A stretch of 64,000 nucleotides of DNA. Source: Psoroptes ovis (Eukaryota; Arthropoda; Arachnida; Sarcoptiformes; Psoroptidae). The position numbers and the translations under genes were made by a program. Positions 25,553-34,765 of this stretch are shown piece by piece. Positions within the stretch are counted from its first letter, which is position 1. Every line of letters starts with the position of its first letter. A model generated the notes under the pieces. That model was not told the origin of the DNA. It saw only the letters and a list, made by a program, of their open reading frames with translations, and ran no database searches. The DNA is taken from contig PQWQ01000003.1 in the NCBI GenBank assembly GCA_002943765.1, positions 496,001 to 560,000 of the forward strand. The letters run 5' to 3'.

Positions 25553-27795
25553 ATGGATATTGTAACAACATCCACATCATCTACGGCAACATCAACATTA
25601 TCGACCAATTCACCAACCATTTCGACAGCATCATCATCATCAACAACCACATCATCAACGACAACACCGAATAATACAATACTAATACCAATAACTAAAT
25701 ATTCAATACCATTAGCAGTTGCATCAAGTGGTTTAGATTCATTAAATCTCACAACATCACACAAATCAAATGGTTTATCATCAGCAACATCGAATCATGC
25801 TGATGATACAAATCCAGAAATATATGAAGCCGTGTCGAAAGTGTTACAAAATTATAGCTGGTCATTGGTACCGAAAACAGCTAAACCAGCAACACCGAAT
25901 CAAGTAAAACAATCGCTTCATGTAAAACGACCAATGAATGCATTTATGGTATGGGCACAAGCAGCACGGCGACAATTATCTGAACAACATCCACATTTGC
26001 ATAATGCTGAATTAAGTAAAACATTGGGCAATTTATGGAAGTATGTAGTCAAAGAGTTGAATGATTTTGATTTAAAAATGAATATCAATGATTATTCAAT
26101 TTTTTAATTTTTATGAATGAAATTTTCATTTTTCAATTCAGAAATTTAGATGAAACAACCAAGGAACCATTTAAGCTTGAAGCCGAACGTCTCCGGTGTC
26201 AACATAAAAAAGATCATCCCGAATATAAATATCAACCACGAAGACGGAAATTGTCGAATAAATCGAACAGCAGTGATCATGACGTAAATGAGAAACATCA
26301 TCAACATCATACAAATGCCAAAGTTCGAAGTCCACGAATCAAACGCACTGCAAGACATCGTAATCAAAATAATCGAAACAATAATGATAACATTAATCAT
26401 AATGATAACGGATCAATAATTGAGCATAATGATAATGATAATAATATCAATTGTTTTAGTGATGATAGTAATGGTTTGCTGCAACAACATCATGTCCATC
26501 ATCAGCAGCAGCAGCCGAACGCAATCAGTCCAAAATTAATTGAATCAACATCGAAATTATCATCAAATTATTTGTCGACCAACAATAATAATAGCAATAG
26601 TCCACCAACACCACCGACAACACCACAACAACAACATCGTTTACAGCAATCACAACAACAACAGCAGCCAACATCAAATAATATCGATGATAATGATAAT
26701 CAACAATTTTCATTGAAAAAATATGAATTTTCACCATATGCACATTTAGTATCGAATATTGATGCAAAATCAGATGATAATAATATAATTGATTGTATTA
26801 CCAAAGATCATCAATCAATTTCACCGATAACATCATCATCGATAATTGGCAGTTATGATAATAATACACATTTGAATCATTCGATTGTAAATAATAATAG
26901 TAATGGTGTTGCCGGCAGTGTAAGTGGTGGTAACCATCACCATTCTTTGGTGAATGATCATCATCATCATCCGCATCATAGTCCCGGTAGTAATTGGTCT
27001 CGTTTAGTTGAATCATCACATCATCATCATCATCCTGGATCTTTTTATCATCATCATCATCCACATGTTGCAAATGATGCAACTAGTTTAATAAATGGAA
27101 ACACAACTATGGACCCAGCCAGTAATACAGCAGCCGTTGCAGCTGCAATGATTGGACAATATGGTACTACAGGTGCATCACCAACAACACAATTCATTAA
27201 TAATATGTCAGCATATCATTCCGCTGGTGCACATGGACAAAGTTGGTCAAGATTCGTTACCGATGGTCATCATCATCATCCATATTATGGTGGTACAGGG
27301 ACTGATGCATCTGCTGCTGCTGCTAGTTATGCATCAGCAACAGCATCACCATCGACATCTACCAATTCATTTCATGATTATTATGTGGCAACAGCCAAAC
27401 GCAATAACATGCCAAATTTTTCAGCAACCACACAACAGATTGGCAACAGTAATCATCATCATTTAAATGCTGTGAATGACAACAACAATACAAGTGGATT
27501 TATAACAGGAGCATCATCAGAAACAGTGAACGATCATCATTATTTTACAAGCGGTACATTATGGAATGCAACAACATCACCAACATCGGCAACCACAACA
27601 CAGCTTGTTTATCCATGTTCAAAATTAGATCCAACATTCGATACTAATACATATCGTATGATGTCAACATCATCATCATCAGCGGCGGCAGCAGCAGCTA
27701 ATCCATCATCATCATTAATTAGTGCAGCAGCAGCAGCTGCTGTAGCATCATCTATGGTCAATCATACAATGCCCGAAACAATTAATCTCAGTTAA
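25553..27795 (+). CDS. SoxE: SoxE-group HMG-box transcription factor (SOX8/9/10, Sox100B type)
   Basis: Predicted sequence-specific DNA-binding developmental regulator, acting in the nucleus. Exons 25553-26040 and 26142-27795 give 713 aa. The start is the ATG at 25553 (MDIVTTST); a TTG six bases upstream is not used. Residues 89-108 (VSKVLQNYSWSLVP) match the SoxE dimerisation domain that precedes the HMG box, which separates this group from other Sox families. The HMG box, about 124-192, opens VKRPMNAFMVWAQAARR and contains HPHLHNAELSKTLG and QHKKDHPEYKYQPRRRK. A PPTPPTTP segment after it also recurs in SOX9/10. The long tail is Asn/Gln/His/Ala-rich low complexity and ends PETINLS. Two WSR(L/F)V-plus-His-tract segments repeat within it. 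No clear vertebrate-type C-terminal activation motif is visible. The orthology group is secure; the exact name is not. Confidence 0.93.
26041..26141 (+). other. Intron inside the SoxE HMG box (101 nt)
   Basis: Begins GTATGT and ends TTCAG. It splits the Lys codon after TTATGG, that is after the conserved LW of the HMG box, at the second base (phase 2). Joining gives an uninterrupted box, while reading through reaches a stop at about 26105. The position agrees with the first intron of vertebrate SOX9, as I recall it. Confidence 0.92.
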
Positions 27796-27856
27796 ATTAT
27801 CTTTTAAAATAAAATCTAATTTAACCAATTAATTCTAAGAAAATTAATTAACATTT

Positions 27857-27862
27857 AATAAA
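27857..27862 (+). promoter_or_regulatory. Probable polyadenylation signal of SoxE
   Basis: AATAAA lies 61 nt after the SoxE stop codon. An earlier AATAAA at 27808-27813 is only 12 nt from the stop and less likely. The same area read on the other strand contains ATTAAA (27854-27859), usable by the convergent CDIN1 gene, so the two 3' ends probably lie within the 234-bp gap and may overlap. Confidence 0.5.
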
Positions 27863-28029
27863 GATATTATTTTGTAAAAATTTTTTATATTTAAATAAAA
27901 TCAATCATAATTAAAATCAATGGCAATTTTAGCTTACATGAATGAATAATCATAAATATTTACATTGAAATTTGGTGATGCGCTTTCAAGAAATACTTGT
28001 ATTTGAATTTTGAATTAATGAAAATGACT

Positions 28030-28920
28030 TTACAAACTGCCAAATGGTGGCATCTGCTGCATGATTATCAAATCACGATGATATTCGCTGGGAATCGATT
28101 CTAAATCAACAAAACCATTTTGATATAAAACAATACCATTACCAAAACGATTTATATAAGATTCATATTGTTGTTGATAATATTCAACGTGACAATCGAT
28201 CGATGCAAACATTGATTTACATTCAATCCAAGTGATTAGTTTTATTTTTTCTTCATCATTGAATAATTCGGATTTATTTTTCAATTCATTTAAATCATTT
28301 ATACGATATAAGTAATAATTGTTTTCTTCATTTTTTATGCATATTAATGGTAAATTTAGACAAAAATCAGGTGTCACATCAAAATTTCGTTCACGTAATT
28401 GCTGTTCAGTTTGAAATGAAATGTTATTACTTCTTAGATGATCATTTATTTCTTTTTCAAATTTCTTGCCAGCATTATGATTCAGAAATTGTACGTAGAT
28501 ACCATTCATATAATCGTGAGAATTGATTTCCATTATTTCATATGCCAGTCGGCCATCAGTACAATAATTAGGATCTTTGAGCCATTGCTTAGTTAATGTT
28601 TTATTTTCGGATATTTTTCCGACGATAAATCTCAGCAACGGATATGCTGATACATTGTATTTTCTAGCCAATTCTAACAACGTCAATGTTTTGTTATCAT
28701 TCCATTCTTGATAAATTTGATATAAATTTACATTACGATTAGAATATTTGTTTGGAAATTCACGACGAAATTCATAACTGATTAAGCTATAAATTTGTTC
28801 AAAATCCAACGCATATTTATCAACCAATATATCGATGATAAGTTTTACTTCATTTACACCATGTTTTTCGGTTAATTGTTTCAAATCATCAATAATTGAA
28901 TCGTAAACATGTTTTTTCAT
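28030..28920 (-). CDS. CDIN1: CDAN1-interacting nuclease 1 (C15orf41 homologue)
   Basis: Predicted restriction-endonuclease-fold protein that in vertebrates binds Codanin-1 and is mutated in congenital dyserythropoietic anaemia type I. Codanin-1 in turn sequesters the histone chaperone ASF1. Single exon, 296 aa (human protein about 280), starting at the ATG at 28920 (MKKHVYDS); the TTG five codons upstream is not used. The PD-(D/E)XK core is visible as TPDF (D185) and WIECK (E233, K235), with a preceding Glu-bearing helix around E155-E157 and the C-terminal NRFGNGIVLYQNGF strand-turn typical of the family. The N-terminal half is predicted helical. It is convergent with SoxE (234 bp) and divergent from CHAF1A (268 bp). 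The family is confidently identified; nuclease activity in this organism is inferred. Confidence 0.9.
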   Translation of the reverse strand: MKKHVYDSIIDDLKQLTEKHGVNEVKLIIDILVDKYALDFEQIYSLISYEFRREFPNKYSNRNVNLYQIYQEWNDNKTLTLLELARKYNVSAYPLLRFIVGKISENKTLTKQWLKDPNYCTDGRLAYEIMEINSHDYMNGIYVQFLNHNAGKKFEKEINDHLRSNNISFQTEQQLRERNFDVTPDFCLNLPLICIKNEENNYYLYRINDLNELKNKSELFNDEEKIKLITWIECKSMFASIDCHVEYYQQQYESYINRFGNGIVLYQNGFVDLESIPSEYHRDLIIMQQMPPFGSL

Positions 28921-29188
28921 ATTTAAAAAATTCAAAATTCAAAATTTCAAAAAAAATATAAACAAAGGCGACTATATCGGCATCAAATTATTGAATTAGT
29001 TGAAATAGAATAAAAATAAAAGTCCAATTTCTACACCAAAGAAAATCATCAAGTCAAAATAGACTTTTTTTGTTTATTTAATTATTTATTTATTTTTTGG
29101 CGCTTTAAACGTCTATTTTTGTAATTGTAAATTCAAATCATTTATCTCTTCCATATCACTTATCGTTGATAAACAAATACAAGATAAA
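28921..29188. promoter_or_regulatory. Bidirectional promoter between CDIN1 and CHAF1A
   Basis: Only 268 bp separate the two divergent start codons, so one region must hold both promoters and 5' UTRs. It is AT-rich. TTTGGCGC at 29096-29103 is a perfect E2F-type word (TTTSSCGC). A symmetrical TTATC-GTT-GATAA element (about 29159-29171) could be a GATA-type or DRE-like site. No convincing TATA box with proper spacing is evident for either gene. Shared regulation is inferred from the arrangement. Confidence 0.75.
29096..29103 (+). promoter_or_regulatory. E2F-type site TTTGGCGC
   Basis: A perfect match to the E2F consensus in an AT-rich promoter where CG is rare. It is 85 bp before the CHAF1A ATG and about 175 bp before the CDIN1 ATG. 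CAF-1 subunit genes are S-phase genes in animals, so the location is meaningful; binding itself is inference. Confidence 0.55.
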
Positions 29189-30631
29189 ATGCCTGAAATT
29201 TTCGATGCCAAAACGACCACAAACAATGATATTACAATAATATCATCTGGTGAAAATAATAGTTTCATTATGTCCAGTCCAAATACCACAAGTGAAACAT
29301 CATTCGAGAAACCGATGGCTAAAAAACGTATAAAATTATCACAAGAAGATCGTGAAAAATTACGTATTGAAAAAGAAAAATTGCGCAAAGAACGTGAACA
29401 AATACGTATGGCTAAAGAAGAGCAAAAAATTGAACGAGAAAAAGAAAGGATTGAAAAAGAAAAACAAAAGCTTGAACGTGAAAAAAAATTACGTGAAGAA
29501 CGAGAAAAAAAGCAACAAGAACTACAATTACAAAAACAATTGAAAGAAAAATTACGTAAAGAAAAAGAAGAAGAAAGATTGCGTAAAGAATTGGAAAAAC
29601 AAAAACGTTTAGAAGAAAAACAGTAAGTTGACTTTATTTGTATAATTGCTGCATTGATTAATTGTATTTCTTTGATTAGAAACATTATTGATGAAGAAAA
29701 TCGTAAGAAAGAATTGGCCGAAAAAATCAGAAATGAAAATCTGGAAAAAAGTCGTGCTATTTTGTCGAATTTTTTGAAAAAATCGCCATCATGTAAAAAA
29801 AATTCATTAGACAATTCAATCAATAATGATTCAAATGATCGCGGTATCGGTGATGATAGTGATGCAATAAAATATGTTCCAGAAAATTTATTGAACAAAT
29901 TTGATCCAGAAAAATTTGAACGCTCAATTAAGGAACAAAATTTGTCTAAAGATGATTTATATTTATCATCAATACGATCTGGTAAACATAAACCATATGT
30001 AAATAGTCAATCAAATGATAACAATAGTAACAATAATAGTCAATCAAGTAATAACGATATCGATGATCTAATGACAGATGAACAATATCAAACTGTTAAT
30101 TATATTTATTTAAAATTTCATGAAAATGTTAAACCACCGTATTACGGACCCAAGCGAATTTCTACTGAAATTACTGGACGTTGTCCATTTAAAAAAATAG
30201 AAACATTAGATTATGAAATCGATAGTAATGATGAATGGGATGAAGGTGGTGAACAAGGTGAAAGTCTAAGTAACACTGATTCAGAACAAGAAGAAAAAGA
30301 TGATTATGAAATTGATAATGATTTTTTTGTACCACATGGTTATTTATCGGATGATGAATCAAATATTAATAATGATAATAATACAAATAATAATGATAAT
30401 GATGGTGATGATAAAAAAATACGATTATTATCAAAAGAACAAACATTCTTGAATGAACGTAGTAAATTATTACCAGATAAATTAGTACCACAAATTATTG
30501 GCTGTTATTGGATGACAACCGACAGCGATCAACAACAACCACAATCAACAATTGTTAATCCAGAAAAATTGAAAATTCTAGAACAATTTAAAATCACTCC
30601 GATTCCACCATCGATATCGATTGTCAAATAA
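29189..30631 (+). CDS. CHAF1A: Chromatin assembly factor 1 large subunit (p150/CHAF1A)
   Basis: Large subunit of CAF-1, the nuclear chaperone that deposits H3-H4 on newly replicated DNA. Exons 29189-29622 and 29680-30631; CA|A makes a Gln codon. The product is 461 aa, about half the human length. Residues 50 to about 175 are the Lys/Glu/Arg-rich KER helix. LKFHENVKPPYYG (289-301) and LDYEIDSNDEW with EQGESLSNTDSE (from 321) form the acidic ED region, followed by FFVPHGYLSDDE (360-371) and a PQIIGCYW segment. The protein ends shortly after LEQFKITPIPPS, so the C-terminal winged-helix (WHD) part is not encoded here. No clear PIP box (QxxhxxFF) is seen; only the degenerate AILSNFL after the KER region sits where an internal PIP box lies in vertebrates. 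AATAAA hexamers occur at 30912, 30940 and 30950. Confidence 0.92.
29623..29679 (+). other. Intron of CHAF1A (57 nt)
   Basis: Begins GTAAGT and ends TTTGATTAG; phase 2. Reading through would end the protein at TAA right after the KER helix, whereas removal connects it to the ED domain. It is among the shortest introns in the window and fits a compact genome. Confidence 0.9.
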
Positions 30632-33600
30632 GTTTTGATTTGCCAATTTATTTATATGATATTTTTCAAGTTTTTCATCATAAATCATTATCTTTTTTAC
30701 TTCAAACATATTTCCTATTATTCTAACTCTGTTTAAATATTTTTTTATTCAACATCAATTCAAATTAAATTCTTGAATTTAAAACGTAAAATTTCCAATT
30801 TGCAAAAGAAAAGATGCAAACACACCAATATTCCAACCGAACCAACATTTCGAACAAATTAAACAATTCAAACATTGATCATTAACTACAGGAAATGATT
30901 AATCGGAAATCAATAAATGATATGATGACGAGATGAAAAAATAAAATCAAATAAAACATATGTATATTCTCAATCGACAATTTCTTATTACAAATTTCAA
31001 TGAAAATAACATGGAAATTGGTTCAATTGTTATGCATATACCAAAGACACACGGCCGCCATCATCATCATCATCATCATCGGTTTTGGACCCATACTATC
31101 GGTCACGGCAATCGGTACAAATTTTCTTTTGTCAAGCAAATAAAAGAATAAAAAATTACACACGAAAAATTGTGCTTTTGTTTCCAAACCATTATTTTTC
31201 AATGCAAAGAAATATTGTTTCTATTGTGCTTTATAATTTCAAAAAAAAATTTCCATTCATTCATTCATTCATTCACGTGTGAGTTATTTTCCAAATGTAC
31301 TGATTTGATTTGATTTAATTTTTGTATTTTCGTATTTCATTTCATTCAATTAATTTGATTCATTTGATGGAAAAAAAGCAATGAATTTCACTTATTACTT
31401 TCGATAATGATGATGATAAAATTTAAAAGCTATTTTTACCTTGAAACATTTTGAAATTAACGTTAAAATTATGAAAATAATGGTATAAATGTTTAATGTA
31501 CAATATGACTAATATTTCACATATAAATTCAATGTACAAATAATTGCGTGACGACAATTATAATTGTAATTGAGTCAACAACAACAAGAGTTCAATTGAC
31601 TAACTGGTCAATTTGTCATCACTTTTGTTGTTATTGCTTGTTGTTTATTGTTTGTTTTGTCATTAAAGTGATTGCTACTGCTGCTGATGGTTAAATCAAT
31701 GAGTATTGATTACAATTTTTAGATTTTAATTACAAGTAAATCATGAATATAACCATGAATGCTAACAAATAGCAGTCAAATGTATCGTCATCATCATCAT
31801 TGTTTGCTTTGTGTAGATGATTCACAATTTTAATTTTATTTTTTTACTCATTTACTTGTTTATTTATTTGTTTATCAGTCTATTTACAACAGATCATAAA
31901 TTGTTCATCAATCGAAAATAGATAATCAATCGTGGAAAAGTCCAACTTCTATTATATTCTCATTTCTTTTGATTCATTCAAACACATATAATCGTTTCAA
32001 TTATTATTATTCGTATGGATGGATATATCATTATATGATGATTGGCAAATAATTCGAAATTGAATTGAATGTAAGTAAAAAAGAAAATTACTGAGAAAAC
32101 TTCATAGAAATCCATGTATCAGCGTTACAGGAAACTTTATTAACAATTCCATTGTTATCATCTCTTGTTTTGGGCCATGATCATCATCCCATCATTCACA
32201 TCATCATCCCCATCATTCAATTGTATCATCATCATTTGTTTTGTTGTGCAATGCTCGGGAAAATTTGATTTGATCATCGTTCAACGAATTATTCATTGAA
32301 ATTAGTGCTGAACTTGTTTTTTAGCTCCACTGTTCAAGCCTTGAAACTTGCCAAAACATGCATTCATAGACCATATTTGAAAAATACAAATATATTCTAT
32401 GCACGTACGCATCCACTATTATTCATCATCATTTATATTATTTTATCACAAATTTAGTTCAGACAACACATTTCATTGTTAGCATGTGTTGTTTTTTATG
32501 TTTAAATTGATTTATTTTCATTTTTTTCTATTTTTTTTTTTTTTTTTTTTGAAAATTGAAATTTGATACATTTGAAATGATAATATAATATTAGTTCAAT
32601 TGAAATGTATTTAGAAAACAATTATGGAATCATATTTGGACGAAAAACTGATGAATACACAAGAATCTTGTGCATTGGGCGTAGAACTTGGTAACTTGTC
32701 TCAACAAGCCTTTGAATGGGTACTAAGGAACAGCAGCTAGCGATATACTCGAATAGCATATGGCCCTGAATGTACCATGGAAAATTTTGAATTATTTCTT
32801 CATCATTTCGATACATATTTTTTCGGTAAATTATTTTCATATTTCACACCAATGATCATGATAATACTAATAACAATTAAATCAATCATATCAATTAATT
32901 AATGAAGCATAAATGCATATTTAGTTCGATATTTGATTATTTCAAAGGTAAAATCAAAAGGTGAAAATCAAACAAATTTGATGGATGAATGAATTAATGA
33001 TTAAGTTGTATTATTATTCCGGCGATAAGTAGATTTATAAATCAATAATTCGAGTAAAATAAACAATAGTTGAATCGATAAACGGAACACCTTATACATT
33101 TTGTTTAACCCTTTCAAAATAATAAAACTAAATAAGAAAATTGGAAAAATTCAAAATAAATGAATGAATGAAATATGAAACTTTGTAATTTTACCGCAAT
33201 CAATTGCCGAACAACAAAACGGCTGTTTTTATTGAAAGTGTCAAAACATATTTTCATTTGAAAGCTTCTGCACTGCACAAACAGCAAAAACATGGAAATT
33301 ATTGTTGAAAATTTAATCAAGTGAAAATTTGACAAAAATTTGTTTTTTTGGGTGAAAGAAACATTGACAAATTTCCATTTATTTACCATTCAACAAACAT
33401 ACACCAACCAAACCAAAAGCCGGAGGCGAAAATAGTGACAAATAAATGAAAATGTGTCGACCAAATTGTCATATTGTGATGTGTTCAAATGAATGTCAAC
33501 AAATTAAGATTTTTCTCGATGAACAAGTTACATTTATCGTTCGGATGATGCTAAAATGATGATAATTGACTTAGTGTCAAAATCCATCAAATGACCATGT

Positions 33601-34627
33601 TTAAATTCGCTAGCAACACCTTGAGGCTGTATTCATCAGCCAAAAAACTGCACCAAAACTAGAAAAAGCGCGCTTCCAATTGCCCGATTGGCAAACACCT
33701 GAACGCTTGAATTTTCTATGCTTGCAAATTGAATGGAAAAGCATTGAATTTAGCATCTGTAAATGTTCATCTCTGTGTATATTTCAATCGATTGATGATA
33801 CATAATCAATCAATCAATATGTGAATCATCAACGCTTCAATTTGTCGCTAGCATTAATTGGCTAAATTACTACTTGCTATTACGTAAATGTATTTATTAT
33901 TCGTAAGAAATCAATTTGAAGAAATTCAATTTGAAAAAAATTAAATGCACAAATCACCAATCACATATATTTGGAATGGAAAATGGAAATTCCATTTCAT
34001 AACCTTGTTACCTTGCAAATTGACATTAAGTGTTAATGGCATTCCTATTTTGAAAATAAAAAATCTACGCACAATTTGATTTCATTTAAAATCATCATTC
34101 GAAATTGATTCAAATTTCATCCAATATTTTTTTTTCATTAATCAAATCATTGATTGATTGATCGATCGATTGATTGAACGACTGATTGATTGATTCAATG
34201 AACAACAACAATATGAAATCAAATTATTATTTCTCTTTCTCTCGCTTGCTCTACCTATCTACTTAGCACTCAATTTTGGCCAGAAATAGATGAAAAAATC
34301 GACAAAATATTGATGATGGAATTTTCATTAAAATAATTCATTTATCAACACACACATTTTACGGCAGACAATCAATCAACAACAAATCAACGAAATCGAC
34401 CAAATCAACAAATCAAAATTGAAATTTTCCGAAGATAATTTCAATTTTCCCTTGATTAAATTCGGACCATTTAATTTCGATTTCGGAAAAATTCATCACA
34501 ATCGATCATTGAAAATGATAAATTCAATTTGAATTTCATTTCAATTACTTATATGAAGAAACGGAATTTAAATTGAAAATTTCAAATTTAAATTTTGGAA
34601 AATTCGGAGAATTTCAAAACATTTTAA
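30632..34627. other. Intergenic region between CHAF1A and FoxQ2
   Basis: No confident gene. It starts with the CHAF1A 3' flank. A run of 20 T occupies 32531-32550. The segment 32622-32902 is coding-like on both strands (separate entry). The remainder is AT-rich with ATGA/TTCA and GATT runs, e.g. about 34144-34196. Confidence 0.5.
32624..32902 (+). pseudogene. Coding-like frame with one internal TAG, unidentified
   Basis: From an ATG at 32624 the frame reads 38 codons to a TAG at 32738-32740, then continues open in the same frame for 53 more codons to TAA (32900-32902). The first part has a balanced composition (MESYLDEKLMNTQESCALG...). The part after the stop also looks coding (AYGPECTMENFELFLHHFD). 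A GTATTTAG acceptor-like sequence lies just before the ATG. The opposite strand carries an ATG-started 72-codon frame (32840-32622) and, read in that direction, is followed by a run of 20 A. The coding strand is therefore uncertain. It may be a decayed gene or retrocopy, or stop-codon readthrough. No family recognised. Confidence 0.25.
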
Positions 34628-34633
34628 TTTATT
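34628..34633 (-). promoter_or_regulatory. Probable polyadenylation signal of FoxQ2
   Basis: TTTATT on the plus strand is AATAAA on the minus strand, 132 nt past the FoxQ2 stop codon. It implies a short 3' UTR. Confidence 0.45.
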
Positions 34634-34765
34634 TACAAAAATTTTTAAATTGAAAATTCTTTGAAAAAAAATTATTTTGAGACCAAAAGAGTTAAATCGG
34701 TGCCAATTTGGGCACAAATTTTCCAATTTAAATTCAAATTTTTCCAATTGAATTTTCAAAAATTG

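Noticed and set aside
29113..29898. Long minus-strand open frame opposite CHAF1A
   Set aside because: It is a shadow of the Lys/Glu-rich KER coding sequence; its Ser/Phe/Arg-rich content is what the complement of AAA/GAA codons gives.
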